Positions 55,394-64,000 of a stretch of 64,000 bases of DNA are shown piece after piece. The notes beneath the pieces are model-generated. The model had not been told where the DNA came from. It saw nothing but the letters and a program-made list of their open reading frames with translations, and did no database searches. The translations under genes and the position numbers were made by a program. Numbering within the stretch: the stretch's first letter is position 1; each line of letters starts with the position of its first letter. Origin of the DNA: Novosphingobium guangzhouense (GTDB lineage Bacteria > Pseudomonadota > Alphaproteobacteria > Sphingomonadales > Sphingomonadaceae); contig NZ_LYMM01000040.1 of the NCBI RefSeq assembly GCF_002896965.1, forward strand, positions 214,549-278,548, read 5' to 3'.

Positions 55394-56251
55394 TCAGGCG
55401 GTCGCAGCGGCGTAGCCGGCGTCCAGCACATCGATGGCCTTGTCCCATTCGTCTTCGTCGACGCGGATGAAGTGCGTCTTCTCACGGGCTTCCAGGAACG
55501 GCACGCCGCGCCCCATCAGAGTGTCGGCCACGATCACGCGGGGGCGCGGATCGTCCAGTTCGCGGGCCTTGTCGAACGCCTCGACCAGCGCTTCCATGTC
55601 ATTGCCGTTGACGAACTGTGCGTGCCAGCCGAAGGCGGCGAACTTGGCGGCGATATCGCCCATGCCCAGCACCTGCGTGGAAGGACCGTCGGCTTGCTGG
55701 TTGTTGAAGTCGACGATCGTGATGAGGTTGTCGAGCTTCCAGTGCGCGGCGGAAGCGGCGGCTTCCCAGGTCGATCCCTCGCCCAGTTCACCGTCCGACA
55801 TCAGGTTGTAGACGAACTGCCCGGTGCCCTTGCGCTTGAGGCCGAGGCCCATGCCGACCGCGATGCCAAGACCCTGTCCCAGCGAACCGCCCGAGATTTC
55901 CATGCCCGGCGTGTACGAAGCCATGCCCGACATCGGCAGGCGGCTGTCATCCGAACCGTAAGTTTCCAGTTCCTCAAGCGGGATCACCCCCGCCTCGATC
56001 AGCGCGGCGTAAAGCGCGATGGCATAGTGACCGATGGACAGCAGGAAGCGATCGCGACCTTCCCACTCCGGCTCGCCGGGGCGGTAGGTCAGTGCGCGGA
56101 AGTACGAGACGGCGAGCACGTCGGCGACGCCCAGCGCCTGCCCGACATAGCCCTGCCCCTGCACCTGCCCCATCTTCAGCGCATGGCGACGGATGTTGTA
56201 GGCACGGCGGGAAAGCTCCTCTACCGGCATGTTGGTTGCGGAAACGGTCAT
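55394..56251 (-). CDS. Transketolase N-terminal subunit
   Basis: About 285 residues, the diphosphate-binding domain of a split transketolase. It contains SIGHYAIALYAALIEAG, GSLGQGLGIAVGMG, and the thiamine-diphosphate motif GDG-like SDGELGEGSTWEAA...NLITIVDFNNQQADG (Mg-binding, read in parts). I chose the ATG at 56251 because AGGAG lies five bases upstream; a TTG one codon earlier is too close. It is the first gene of the minus-strand cluster and is divergent from a LysR regulator. Confidence 0.9.
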   Translation of the reverse strand: MTVSATNMPVEELSRRAYNIRRHALKMGQVQGQGYVGQALGVADVLAVSYFRALTYRPGEPEWEGRDRFLLSIGHYAIALYAALIEAGVIPLEELETYGSDDSRLPMSGMASYTPGMEISGGSLGQGLGIAVGMGLGLKRKGTGQFVYNLMSDGELGEGSTWEAAASAAHWKLDNLITIVDFNNQQADGPSTQVLGMGDIAAKFAAFGWHAQFVNGNDMEALVEAFDKARELDDPRPRVIVADTLMGRGVPFLEAREKTHFIRVDEDEWDKAIDVLDAGYAAATA

Positions 56252-56348
56252 CAATTCTCCTCACGACGCGAGGAGATGCCTTTGGCCCCGGTCTGCGGGC
56301 GCTTAGTGCGATCCTCTCGACGTCAGTTTTTTCTGATCTGTTGCCGCT

Positions 56349-56376
56349 TTATCAATCGCACATGCATCTATGACAA
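56349..56376 (-). promoter_or_regulatory. Candidate promoter of the transketolase cluster
   Basis: On the minus strand, TTGTCA (56371-56376) and TGATAA (56349-56354) are 16 bases apart, in the AT-rich 163-base gap between the transketolase and LysR genes. It is well placed for LysR activation. Confidence 0.5.
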
Positions 56377-56414
56377 ATGGACGTTTCTCTCTATAAGGTG
56401 ACTGAGATTCACCC

Positions 56415-57284
56415 ATGCCGATCGCGTTACAGCCTCTCAGCGTCTTCGAAGCCGCTGCCCGTCAGGGCTCATTCCGTCAGGCCGCCGACGAACTTGGCCT
56501 CACGCCCAGCGCGGTCAGCCATGCGATCACCAAGCTGGAGAACAGCCTTGGCACCCGCCTGTTCGACCGCAGCTTGCGGCAGGTGAAGCTGAGCGCGGAC
56601 GGCGAAGCGCTCTATCGCCATGTCGCTGCCGGGTTCGTGGAAATCCGGCGCGGGCTGGAGGAGGTCTCGGCCCGACGCGCGCGTTTCCTGCGTCTTCACG
56701 CGGCTCCCAGCTTCGCGGCCTTGTGGCTGACCCCGCGCCTGCCCGCCTTCCTCGACAACCATCCCGGCATGGATATCCGCATCACCGCTAGCACCGACTA
56801 TTCACGCTTCGCCGCCGATGAAGTGGATGCGGATATCGTCAACGGCCCGCCGCTGCCCGGTCCGGTCAAGGCGATCCCGCTGGGGGAAGAGGACGTGACG
56901 GTGCTCTGCACGCCGCAGATGGCGGCATCCATCACCTGCGCGGCGGACGTCATGGCGCTGCCGCTGATCAACGGCGATCGCAACCGGGTGACATGGGCGC
57001 GCTGGGCGCAGCTTGCCGGTGTTCCCGCGCCGACAGCCTATGCGATGCGTTTCGACCGCAGCTTCATGGTGATCGCCACCGCCGCCAACGGCCTTGGCGT
57101 CGCGCTTGAATCGACGCGCCTTGCCCAGCGCGAACTGGCCGAGGGTAGACTGGTCGCGGCTTTACCCGGATGCACGATCCGGGAGACTCTGCACTCGCTG
57201 GTCTATCCGCTGATCCACGCCGACCGCCCGATCATCCGGGCGTTCGAAACGTGGCTGCTGGCGGAACTCGAAAGCTCCGGCTGA
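56415..57284 (+). CDS. LysR-family regulator, GcvA-like
   Basis: 289 residues. The helix-turn-helix region (about 5-62) contains FRQAADELGLTPSAVSHAI and LENSLGTRLFDRS, typical of the GcvA/AmpR branch. A periplasmic-binding-like sensor domain follows. Divergent from the transketolase-MFS-dehydrogenase-porin cluster, so it is the probable activator of that cluster with the imported compound or an intermediate as effector. It converges on ispG with a gap of three bases. Confidence 0.9.
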   Translation: MPIALQPLSVFEAAARQGSFRQAADELGLTPSAVSHAITKLENSLGTRLFDRSLRQVKLSADGEALYRHVAAGFVEIRRGLEEVSARRARFLRLHAAPSFAALWLTPRLPAFLDNHPGMDIRITASTDYSRFAADEVDADIVNGPPLPGPVKAIPLGEEDVTVLCTPQMAASITCAADVMALPLINGDRNRVTWARWAQLAGVPAPTAYAMRFDRSFMVIATAANGLGVALESTRLAQRELAEGRLVAALPGCTIRETLHSLVYPLIHADRPIIRAFETWLLAELESSG

Positions 57285-57287
57285 AAA

Positions 57288-58418
57288 TCACTCTGCCGCG
57301 ACGGCTTCCTGCGCGGCATTGGCGGCCTCGATCTCGGCTGCCTTGGCTTCCACGAGGCTGACGATGTGGTCGAGCATGGTTTCACTCTGCACGGTATGAT
57401 CAGTCACGCCTGACAGGTAGACCATGTGCTTGCCGTTGCCGCCGCCGGTAAGGCCGATGTCGGTTTCCCGCGCTTCGCCGGGGCCGTTGACCACGCAGCC
57501 CAGCACCGAAAGCGAAAGCGGCGTCTTGATGTGCTGCAGGCGTTCTTCCAGCGCTTCCACCGTGCGGATCACGTCGAAACCCTGACGCGCGCAGCTGGGG
57601 CAGGACACCACGCGAACGCCGCGCGTGCGCAGGCCCAGCGCCTTGAGCATCTCGAAACCAACGCGCACTTCCTCTTCCGGCTCGGCCGAAAGAGAAACGC
57701 GCAAGGTGTCGCCGATGCCGGACCAGAGCAGCATGCCCATGCCGATCGAGGACTTGACGGTGCCGCCGATCAGGCCGCCCGCCTCGGTGATGCCAAGGTG
57801 CAGCGGGCAGTCCACCGCGTCCGCCAGCCCCTGATAGGCGGCGACGGCCAGGAACACGTCGCTGGCCTTCACTGCCACCTTGTATTCGTGGAAGTCGTGG
57901 TCCTGCAGCAGTTTGATGTGATCCATCGCCGATTCGACCAGCGCTTCGGGGCAAGGCTCGCCGTACTTCTCCAGCAGGTGCCTTTCGAGGCTGCCCGCAT
58001 TCACGCCGATGCGGATCGCGCAGCCGTTGGCTTTGGCCGCGCGCACCACTTCGGCCACGCGGTCTGACGAGCCGATGTTGCCGGGGTTGATGCGCAGGCA
58101 GGCCGCGCCCGCATCCGCCGCTTCGAGCGCGCGCTTGTAGTGGAAATGGATGTCCGCGATCAGCGGCACACGGGCCTCGCGCGCGATCTCGCGGAAGGCC
58201 GCCGTGCTCTCCACGTCAGGGCAGGAGACGCGGATCAGATCGGCCCCGGCATCCTCGCAGCGGCGGATCTGATCGATCGTCGCCTTCGCGTCGGACGTCA
58301 GGGTGTTGGTCATGGTCTGGACCGTAATCGGCGCATCGCCGCCGACGGGGACACTGCCGACCATGATCTGGCGGCTCTTGCGGCGCTCGATATCGCGCCA
58401 TGGACGAACGGAAGACAT
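57288..58418 (-). CDS. ispG: 4-Hydroxy-3-methylbut-2-enyl-diphosphate synthase
   Basis: Iron-sulfur enzyme of the non-mevalonate isoprenoid pathway, which reductively opens MEcPP to HMBPP. About 376 residues with a TIM-barrel first part and the 4Fe-4S ligands in CPSCARQG (two cysteines) and [10 protein letters not shown] (one cysteine plus glutamate). The C-terminal about 35 residues are an Ala/Glu-rich extension not needed for the fold. The start at 58418 (MSSVRPW) is chosen because upstream in-frame residues look non-coding. Confidence 0.96.
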   Translation of the reverse strand: MSSVRPWRDIERRKSRQIMVGSVPVGGDAPITVQTMTNTLTSDAKATIDQIRRCEDAGADLIRVSCPDVESTAAFREIAREARVPLIADIHFHYKRALEAADAGAACLRINPGNIGSSDRVAEVVRAAKANGCAIRIGVNAGSLERHLLEKYGEPCPEALVESAMDHIKLLQDHDFHEYKVAVKASDVFLAVAAYQGLADAVDCPLHLGITEAGGLIGGTVKSSIGMGMLLWSGIGDTLRVSLSAEPEEEVRVGFEMLKALGLRTRGVRVVSCPSCARQGFDVIRTVEALEERLQHIKTPLSLSVLGCVVNGPGEARETDIGLTGGGNGKHMVYLSGVTDHTVQSETMLDHIVSLVEAKAAEIEAANAAQEAVAAE

Positions 58419-58506
58419 GGTCCCTCTATAGGCGCTTGAGGCTGCGGATTGAAGACGATTTGCGCCGCTCTGGAGACTTCCGCCGATTTCGGGCATTCAC
58501 CCCTGC

Positions 58507-59529
58507 ATGACGGTCCATGCCAGCGCCAAGCCCCTGACTGACGACGATACCTGCGAACTCCCCCTGCTGTTCGGGCGCGTGCTTGACGGGCGCGGCGGCG
58601 CGCGGGTGGTCGACTGGAAGGAAGCCCAGCGCTGGAGCCCCGGCGTCGAGGGCGAAGTGCTGTGGATTCACCTGCTGCGCACGCACCCCGGCGTGCAGGA
58701 ATGGCTGGAAACCCATTGCGCAATTCCAGAGCCCACCGCCGAACTGCTGACCAGTGACGCCAGCCGCCCCCGCGCCTTCCGCGAAGGACAGACGCTGGTG
58801 GCGACACTGCGCGGGATCAACTTCAACCCCGGTGCCGCGCCCGAAGACATGCTTTCGCTGCAGCTGTGGAGCGATGGCCACCGCGTCGTCACCTTGCGCC
58901 GCGCCCCGCTGCAGACGCCGCGCCTCGTCGCGGACGACCTCGACGGCGGCGACGGGCCGGAAGACGCCGGTGCCCTGATCACCGCGCTGACCGAGCACCT
59001 GATCGACCGCATGAGCCACGCCATCGTCGACATGAACGCGGTAATCGACGACCTTGAGGACGAGACGACCGAGAACGCCCCGGAGGAGACGCTCGACAAG
59101 ATCGTGACGATCCGCCGCAACTGCCTGGCCCTGAAGCGCCACATGTCGCCCCAGCACGAAGCGCTCATGGCGATCTCTACCGGCGCGCCCGGCTGGTTCG
59201 AGGAACATGACCGGCGCGAGATCGCCGAATCGATCGCCCGCCTGCGCCGCTATCTCGACGATCTGGACATCAGCAAGGAATCGGCGGTGGTGCTGCAGGA
59301 CGATATCCGCGCCCGTGCGGCGGCGAACAGCCAGCGCACGCAATATGTACTGGCAGTGGTCGCCGGGGTATTCCTGCCGCTGACCTTCATCACCGGGCTG
59401 CTGGGCATCAACGTGGGCGACATTCCACTTTCGCAGCAGGGTTCCCACGGCTTCTGGATCATCGCCGGGCTCTGCGCCGCGATCCTTGGCGTGGAGATCA
59501 TCCTGCTGCGGCGGTTGAAGTGGTTCTGA
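58507..59529 (+). CDS. CorA/ZntB-family metal ion transporter
   Basis: 340 residues. A large cytosolic funnel domain with long charged helices (about 130-275) leads to two C-terminal membrane helices. The signature between them is GLLGINVGDIP: the GxN motif is GIN rather than GMN. This variant and the subfamily sequence favour the ZntB-like (zinc) group over the classical CorA magnesium channel. No regulatory RNA or metal box is seen upstream. Confidence 0.88.
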   Translation: MTVHASAKPLTDDDTCELPLLFGRVLDGRGGARVVDWKEAQRWSPGVEGEVLWIHLLRTHPGVQEWLETHCAIPEPTAELLTSDASRPRAFREGQTLVATLRGINFNPGAAPEDMLSLQLWSDGHRVVTLRRAPLQTPRLVADDLDGGDGPEDAGALITALTEHLIDRMSHAIVDMNAVIDDLEDETTENAPEETLDKIVTIRRNCLALKRHMSPQHEALMAISTGAPGWFEEHDRREIAESIARLRRYLDDLDISKESAVVLQDDIRARAAANSQRTQYVLAVVAGVFLPLTFITGLLGINVGDIPLSQQGSHGFWIIAGLCAAILGVEIILLRRLKWF

Positions 59530-59533
59530 CGTT

Positions 59534-60046
59534 CTAGAGCAGCTTCGCGAACAGGAATTCCTCGTCCCGCTGTTCGCCGACCATGAAATGGATATCGGCG
59601 ACTTTCGCGAAGCCGTAGCGCGCATAGAACTTCTGCGCGCCGGGGTTCTCCGAATAGACCGACAGCTGGATTTCGCCTGCCCCGAATGCCGCCGCTTCCT
59701 CCATCGCCCGGTCCATCAGCGCCGCGCCGATACCCTGCCCGGTCGCCTCGGGCGCGGTGTAGAGCTGCTTGAGTTCAATCACCGTCGCCGCCCGCGCATG
59801 TTCCGGCCAGCCGCAGATCATAACCAGCTTGCAATAGCCGAGCAGCCTTCCGTCCCGCTCCGCCACCATCACGCGCATCGCAGGGTCGGCGATCTCTTTC
59901 GCCACCTTTGCCTCGCTATGTGCATCGGCAAGGAAGTTGGCGAGGTTATCCGGCGTGTAGAGGTGCCCGAACTTGGCCACGAAGGCATCCGCGCCAAGCC
60001 GCGCCAGCGCGGCGGCATCAGTAAGGGCTGCGACGCGAAGGTCCAT
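59534..60046 (-). CDS. GNAT-family N-acetyltransferase
   Basis: 170 residues. The acetyl-CoA motif A is in LYTAPEATGQGIGAALMDRAM (read in parts, about residues 94-115), followed by the C-terminal FYARYGFAKV. It transfers an acetyl group to an amine substrate that cannot be deduced. The ATG at 60046 overlaps the stop of the preceding GNAT gene by one base (TGATG), so the two are coupled. It converges on the metal transporter gene with a gap of four bases. Confidence 0.85.
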   Translation of the reverse strand: MDLRVAALTDAAALARLGADAFVAKFGHLYTPDNLANFLADAHSEAKVAKEIADPAMRVMVAERDGRLLGYCKLVMICGWPEHARAATVIELKQLYTAPEATGQGIGAALMDRAMEEAAAFGAGEIQLSVYSENPGAQKFYARYGFAKVADIHFMVGEQRDEEFLFAKLL

Positions 60047-60507
60047 CACAGTTCCCTCGTCATGCAGATGGAGAAATCGTCGGAGACATAGTCCCCGAAC
60101 GGCGGACACTCCACGAAGCCATGCGCGCGGTAGAGGCCGTGCGCTGGATGGAACGGCTCAGGCCGCCCGGTTTCAAGGCTGACGCGGGCATAGCCACGCG
60201 CGCGCGCCTCTTCCAGCAGGCGCAGCAGCAGTGCCTTGCCCACGCCTTTGCCGCGATATTCGGGCGCCGCGCGCATCGACTTGAGTTCGCCGTGCCCTTC
60301 GCAAAGGTGCTTGATCGCGCCGCACCCCGCCAGCACATCGCCATCCCAGGCAGAGAAGAATGTAACGTCCGGCTGGCGCAGCCGGGTGGCGGGCATGGCG
60401 TGGACGCTCTCGGGCGGGGACCAGCGGTGCATCTCGTCGAGATGGAACTGGAGCAGCGCCAGCACCGCATCGGCGGTGAGGTCATCGGGCCTGATGGTAA
60501 TGTTCAT
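60046..60507 (-). CDS. GNAT-family N-acetyltransferase
   Basis: 153 residues with the coenzyme-binding YRGKGVGKALLLRLLEEA (about residues 84-101) and the final strand LYRAHGFVECPPFGDY. The N-terminal part resembles small GNAT enzymes of the PA4866/YedL type that act on free amino acids, peptides or antibiotics; no substrate can be assigned. It starts three bases after the RDD gene stop and is translationally coupled to the second GNAT gene, so these two genes may be the tail of the moxR operon. Confidence 0.85.
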   Translation of the reverse strand: MNITIRPDDLTADAVLALLQFHLDEMHRWSPPESVHAMPATRLRQPDVTFFSAWDGDVLAGCGAIKHLCEGHGELKSMRAAPEYRGKGVGKALLLRLLEEARARGYARVSLETGRPEPFHPAHGLYRAHGFVECPPFGDYVSDDFSICMTREL

Positions 60508-60510
60508 GCT

Positions 60511-61440
60511 CTACTCTGCGTGCTTGTCGGCCTTGCGCCGCCCCATCCGCATGCCCGCTTCCAGCCGCGCCCGCAACTGGGTGTAGTAGTCCGAAAGGAA
60601 GCGCCGTTCCGTGCCCCAGCCGTCGTTGCGGCCGATTTTCTCGGCGATGGTCTGGTAAACCGTCTCCACCGCATCGGTCCGGTCCTCGCGCAATACGCGC
60701 TCCAGTGCCTGAAGCTCGAATTCGCCGTAAACAGCCAGTTCGTGCTCCTCGAAGCGGAACTGGAAACGCTCGGCCGCGCCGGATCCGGAGCCGGCCTCGG
60801 ATGTGGTCATCGCCGCCTGCAGCTTCTGTTTCGGGCGTTCGAGCACCCAGCTGCCCGCGATCACATCCCCCGCGCGCAGGGCGTCGCGGTTGAACAGCGG
60901 GAACAGCAGGAAGATCGCCAGCCACCCCGCCGCCGCCAGCCAGGCCATGCCGTTATCCACCCCGGCCATGGCGATGAGCGGAATGGGCAGGAACATCTCG
61001 ATATCGCGCAGAAGATTGCGGGCGATCACCATCTCTGCGGTCAAGCGCCCGCCGTCGCGCGCGGCGATGCGGATGCCGGTCATCCGCTTGCCGGGCGTCG
61101 CGCCTCTGGGGCCCAGTTCGAAAAAGAGGAAATAGGCGTTGCGGAACAGGAACATCGCCACGATCCACACGACGATCAGGAACTGCAGCGCCTGTGCTGC
61201 CACACCCTTGCCCTGCGCCATCTGGCCGATCTGCGCGGCGCCGCCCGCGATCTGCATCAGCGCCAGCGAAGTGCCCAGCATCAGCAGGAAGATGATGATG
61301 AGGTCGAGGATCAACGCCCCCACGCGCGCGCCCCGCCCCGCCACCGTGACCGGCAGCGCGATGCCTTCGGGCGTCACCAGCACGCGCTGCTTGCCTGCGC
61401 GGCCTTTATTCGTCCTTCGACGACGGGGCAGCCCCTTCAT
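60511..61440 (-). CDS. RDD-family membrane protein
   Basis: About 309 residues with three to four membrane helices in the first two thirds (about 30-210). The family signature is seen in the first helix region (GARVGALILDLIIIF, with the Arg-Asp pair spread over GxRVxAxxxD), and GPRGATPGKRMTGIRI links helices. The last 100 residues are soluble and charged. It is the last core member of the moxR-DUF58-spoIIM-RDD unit. Its ATG overlaps the spoIIM-type gene stop (ATGA). Function unknown; possibly a transporter-like accessory. Confidence 0.85.
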   Translation of the reverse strand: MKGLPRRRRTNKGRAGKQRVLVTPEGIALPVTVAGRGARVGALILDLIIIFLLMLGTSLALMQIAGGAAQIGQMAQGKGVAAQALQFLIVVWIVAMFLFRNAYFLFFELGPRGATPGKRMTGIRIAARDGGRLTAEMVIARNLLRDIEMFLPIPLIAMAGVDNGMAWLAAAGWLAIFLLFPLFNRDALRAGDVIAGSWVLERPKQKLQAAMTTSEAGSGSGAAERFQFRFEEHELAVYGEFELQALERVLREDRTDAVETVYQTIAEKIGRNDGWGTERRFLSDYYTQLRARLEAGMRMGRRKADKHAE

Positions 61441-62468
61441 CGCCCGGCCCTTCCGCGGAAAGCGAAGAAGTAGGCGCTCCACGCCAGCAGCATGAACCCG
61501 CCCACGGTGAGACGAGCGGGGGTCTGGTCCACCAACTGGCGCGCAAAACCTTCGAGCAGTGCGGCAACGACCAGCATCAGCACCACCCCGACCATCACCA
61601 CTGCCGCGCGGCGTCCGGCCTCTGCCGTGGCCGTCAGCACCGGACGGTTGCCGGGAAAGGCGATCGCGCGCCCGACATGCAGCCCCGCCGCGCCGGAAAG
61701 CAGGATCGCGAACAGTTCGGTCGTGCCGTGAATGCTGATCCACCCCGCGAAGTCAATCAGCAGCCCGGCCTTCCAATAGACCCAGCCCATCGCCCCCAGC
61801 CCCGCAAGGTTGTGGACCAGCAGCAGCAGCGAGGGGATGCCAAGCGCAAAGCCCAGCGCGAACGCAAGGATCGAGACTTGCGCATTGTTACTGAACAGCT
61901 GCGCAGCAAAAACGCTCATCCCCGCTTTCTCGGTATTGCCGAAGATCGTCCCGCGCAGCACTTCGGCGCTGGCGCCGGGAACCCGCTCGCCCGCCATTTC
62001 ACGCCCCATCAGCGCGAAGTACCATTCAGGGTCGTGCGAAACGAGCAGCCAGCCGACTACCGTGCCCGCCACCATGACGAGCAGCGCGATCAGGATCTCG
62101 AAGCCGATGCCGCGCACCGCCCGGCTCCAGCCGCCGCCGAGGAACCCGCGCAGCCATTCCCACAACGAGGAGCGCGGGCCATAGACCACGAACCACGCCC
62201 GCTGCACCAGCGTTTCCAGATAGCCCAGCGTCGCCGCATCGAGCGAGGTTTCCCTTGCGATGGAGAGGCTGGAGGCGACGGTGCGGTAAAGGCCGGGCAG
62301 CGCCAGCAGGTCTTCGTCGGAGATGCCGCGCAGGCGCCCCTTTTCCATCCGCACGACGATGTTCTCAAGCCGCTGCCAGTCCGCCTCGCGCTCCAGCCGG
62401 AAGCGGTCCGAACGCAGCGCGGCGATTTCGATGGCAGCATTGGCGGCGCTGTTCGATATGGCGTTCAT
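61437..62468 (-). CDS. Stage II sporulation protein M (SpoIIM/DUF95) homologue
   Basis: 343 residues. A helical soluble N-terminus (1-100) is followed by five to six membrane helices carrying the DUF95 pattern (FSNNAQVSILAFALGFALGIPS, read in parts, and SIHGTTELFAILLSGAAGLHVG). The family is named from Bacillus peptidoglycan remodelling during engulfment, but homologues occur widely in non-sporulating bacteria, as here. It overlaps both neighbours by four bases (ATGA), indicating one operon. Confidence 0.88.
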   Translation of the reverse strand: MNAISNSAANAAIEIAALRSDRFRLEREADWQRLENIVVRMEKGRLRGISDEDLLALPGLYRTVASSLSIARETSLDAATLGYLETLVQRAWFVVYGPRSSLWEWLRGFLGGGWSRAVRGIGFEILIALLVMVAGTVVGWLLVSHDPEWYFALMGREMAGERVPGASAEVLRGTIFGNTEKAGMSVFAAQLFSNNAQVSILAFALGFALGIPSLLLLVHNLAGLGAMGWVYWKAGLLIDFAGWISIHGTTELFAILLSGAAGLHVGRAIAFPGNRPVLTATAEAGRRAAVVMVGVVLMLVVAALLEGFARQLVDQTPARLTVGGFMLLAWSAYFFAFRGRAGR

Positions 62469-63793
62469 CCGATCGCTCCCGAGCGCTTGATGGCAAGGTA
62501 GGCGTCGATCAGCCGGGTGCCGATCTGCCGCCACGGCGCCTCGATCACGTCAACGCCGATCTGCCGCAGCCGCCGGGTAACCAGCGCACGCTGGCGCAAC
62601 AACCCGTCCGCCGCCACCGCCATCGACAGCACTTCCATATCGTCAGGCTCTGCGGTGGAAAGCGTTTCCAGTTCCTCGTCCGTCATCGTCACGAACAGGA
62701 CCACGTGGCGCGACACCAGCCGCCCGATACTCTCGATCATCAGTTCGGCGCTGGTGGGATCGGAGAAGTCTGAGAAGATCACGATCAGCGACCGCCGCTG
62801 CAACCGCCCCGCCAGCGTGGCAAGGGCAAGCGTGAAGTTGGGCTCTTCCGCGCGGTACTCCAGCCCCGCCGCCGCGCGCTGCAGGCGGTGGAAATCGCTG
62901 CTGGCGGTGACGAAGGGCGTCGCTACCTCGGGCCGCGATGCGAAGCCGAACAGCGAAACGCGGTCGCCCCCTTTCAGCGCCACGAAGGCGGTCGCCAGCG
63001 CGGCCGAGACGGCGCGATCAAGGCGCGGCATATCCGCGATCGGTTCGCACATCGCCTGCCCGCAATCGAAAGCGAAGACGATCTGGTTGTTGCGCTCCAC
63101 CTCGTATTCCTTGGCATAGAGGTGGACGTGTCGAGCCGACGATTTCCAGTCGATCCGGCGGCGGTCCATGCCGGGCTGGTACTCCGCCAGCGATTCGAAC
63201 TGCGTCCCCTCCCCCCGGATACGGCGGGCCAGCAAGCCGTACTGCGCATCTTTGAGGAAAGTCTGCAGGCTGGGCGAACGCACGGCGGCAACGTTGGGCC
63301 AGACCCGCACGGCTTCATCCAGCGGCCCCGCCAGTTGCCGCGCGCCCATGCCCAGCGGCCCGGTCCAGCGCAGCCATGCGCGCGTGACCTTGCCCGTGCC
63401 GCGCCGTGACGGAGTGAAACCGCCCGAACCGCGCCAGCCGCCGTCATCGGCGGACAACGGAAACACCAGCCGCCCGCCGGGCACCAGACGCGGATCGCAT
63501 TCCAGGGCGAGGTCCATGCGCGACGGGTTCCCCGATCGCACGGACGCTTCGCCCGCCATCCGCCCCTCGGCGCCGACTTCGACATCGCCCGGCACGGTAA
63601 CGCGAAAGTCCGCTACCCGGCCGCCCAGCAGGGCATCGACCACCACCAGAGCCAGCACCACCATCGCCGCCACCGGGGCGATCACCCACAAGGCCGGGCG
63701 CGCCGCCGCGATCACCAGCGCGATCGGTGCAATCGCCGCCAGCGTCACCACGGCGCGGGCAGTCGGTATGATCGAGGCGATGCGGACCTTCAC
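62465..63793 (-). CDS. DUF58 domain protein (vWA-like), MoxR partner
   Basis: About 442 residues. Two hydrophobic segments at the N-terminus (about 10-55) anchor it. The DUF58 signature is RRIDWKSSARHVHLYAKEYE (read in parts, about residue 205-225). A von Willebrand A-like region follows with VFAFDCGQAMCE (metal-site DxGxxM variant of DxSxS) and IVIFSDFSD. No ATG is present at a suitable place; GTG at 63793, four bases after the MoxR stop, is the best start. It overlaps the SpoIIM homologue by four bases. Confidence 0.85.
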   Translation of the reverse strand: MKVRIASIIPTARAVVTLAAIAPIALVIAAARPALWVIAPVAAMVVLALVVVDALLGGRVADFRVTVPGDVEVGAEGRMAGEASVRSGNPSRMDLALECDPRLVPGGRLVFPLSADDGGWRGSGGFTPSRRGTGKVTRAWLRWTGPLGMGARQLAGPLDEAVRVWPNVAAVRSPSLQTFLKDAQYGLLARRIRGEGTQFESLAEYQPGMDRRRIDWKSSARHVHLYAKEYEVERNNQIVFAFDCGQAMCEPIADMPRLDRAVSAALATAFVALKGGDRVSLFGFASRPEVATPFVTASSDFHRLQRAAAGLEYRAEEPNFTLALATLAGRLQRRSLIVIFSDFSDPTSAELMIESIGRLVSRHVVLFVTMTDEELETLSTAEPDDMEVLSMAVAADGLLRQRALVTRRLRQIGVDVIEAPWRQIGTRLIDAYLAIKRSGAIG

Positions 63794-63797
63794 CGGA

Positions 63798-64000
63798 TCA
63801 GCGCGGCGCTTCGGTCTGCTCGACCAGCTGCGCAACGAGCGCCTCGACCTGCTTGCCCTCGATTTCGGCCGCCGGACTGAGCAGCAGGCGGTGGCGCAAT
63901 ACGGAAGTGGCCAGCGCCTTGACATCGTCAGGCACCACGTAGTCGCGCCCGTCAAGCGCGGCGCGGGCGCGGGCGGCGCCGGCCAGCAGCACGGCGGCGC
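63798..64000 (-). CDS. MoxR-family AAA ATPase, C-terminal end (partial)
   Basis: Only the last about 67 residues lie in the window; the frame runs open to the edge. The segment [30 protein letters not shown] (read in parts) is the lid domain found at the end of MoxR ATPases, which act as chaperones for vWA-domain partners. DUF58 follows after four bases, the usual pairing. Confidence 0.88.
   Translation of the reverse strand, partial: AAVLLAGAARARAALDGRDYVVPDDVKALATSVLRHRLLLSPAAEIEGKQVEALVAQLVEQTEAPR

Overview
The window is about 64 kb of GC-rich, densely packed bacterial chromosome. Gene content points to an alphaproteobacterium of the order Sphingomonadales (Novosphingobium/Sphingomonas-like). 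The evidence is a DUF4167 protein, an alphaproteobacterial-style small RNA with a CCTCTCCC single-stranded core, groESL under a CIRCE element, a sphingomonad-type REP unit (CTTCGACAAGCTCAG...), an OprB-family porin, and a small helix-turn-helix (HTH) gene of a kind I recall from sphingomonads. The genus is inferred, not proven. I see no prophage, transposase, insertion sequence, CRISPR array, rRNA or tRNA. The region reads as core chromosome with a few accessory loci.

Layout. 0-7 kb: a tandem PilZ protein, a NatAB-like ABC exporter, queG (queuosine), metK with a short structured leader, and lnt (lipoprotein N-acylation). 7-11.4 kb: a DUF4167 protein, then a translation cluster hisS-prfA-prmC with overlapping ends. 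11.5-14.2 kb: an M61 peptidase and inorganic pyrophosphatase. 14.2-23 kb: metabolic and stress genes, namely an SDR, an AraC regulator divergent from an alpha/beta-hydrolase-fold protein that lacks its nucleophilic serine, a sulfurtransferase, glutathione peroxidase, a GST, a 3-oxoacid CoA-transferase pair with a divergent LysR, and a universal stress protein.

23.1-28.7 kb is the most unusual part. It holds a small-RNA gene with its own promoter and terminator, a CDC48/p97-type double AAA ATPase (rare in bacteria), an outer-membrane protein, and a 101-codon HTH gene. The 3' end of that HTH gene runs into an array of direct AAGGTGACAC decamers spaced by multiples of about one helical turn. An MscS channel and a REP unit follow.

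28.7-38.7 kb: polA, a small lipoprotein, a beta-lactamase-fold secreted protein, groESL (CIRCE plus promoter), a MATE exporter, a lipoprotein cytochrome c with a SnoaL-like partner, and a Met/Gln-rich secreted protein. 38.8-50.4 kb: rplJL on the minus strand and rpoBC on the plus strand, so the usual rplJL-rpoBC operon is split into divergent units. Between them lie an L10-leader region, a Pro/Ala-rich single-pass membrane protein, and a near-consensus rpoB promoter with a leader of about 255 nt.

50.5-57.3 kb: a catabolic cluster on the minus strand (split transketolase, MFS transporter, hydroxyacid dehydrogenase, OprB porin) with a divergent LysR regulator. It looks like a dedicated uptake and catabolism unit for an unidentified sugar or sugar acid. 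57.3-64 kb: ispG, a CorA/ZntB-type metal transporter, two GNAT acetyltransferases, and the end of a moxR-DUF58-spoIIM-RDD operon that runs out of the window.

The best candidates for something undescribed are the HTH gene with its phased decamer array (27.0-27.45 kb), the sugar-acid cluster, the serine-less hydrolase next to its AraC regulator, and the metK leader.
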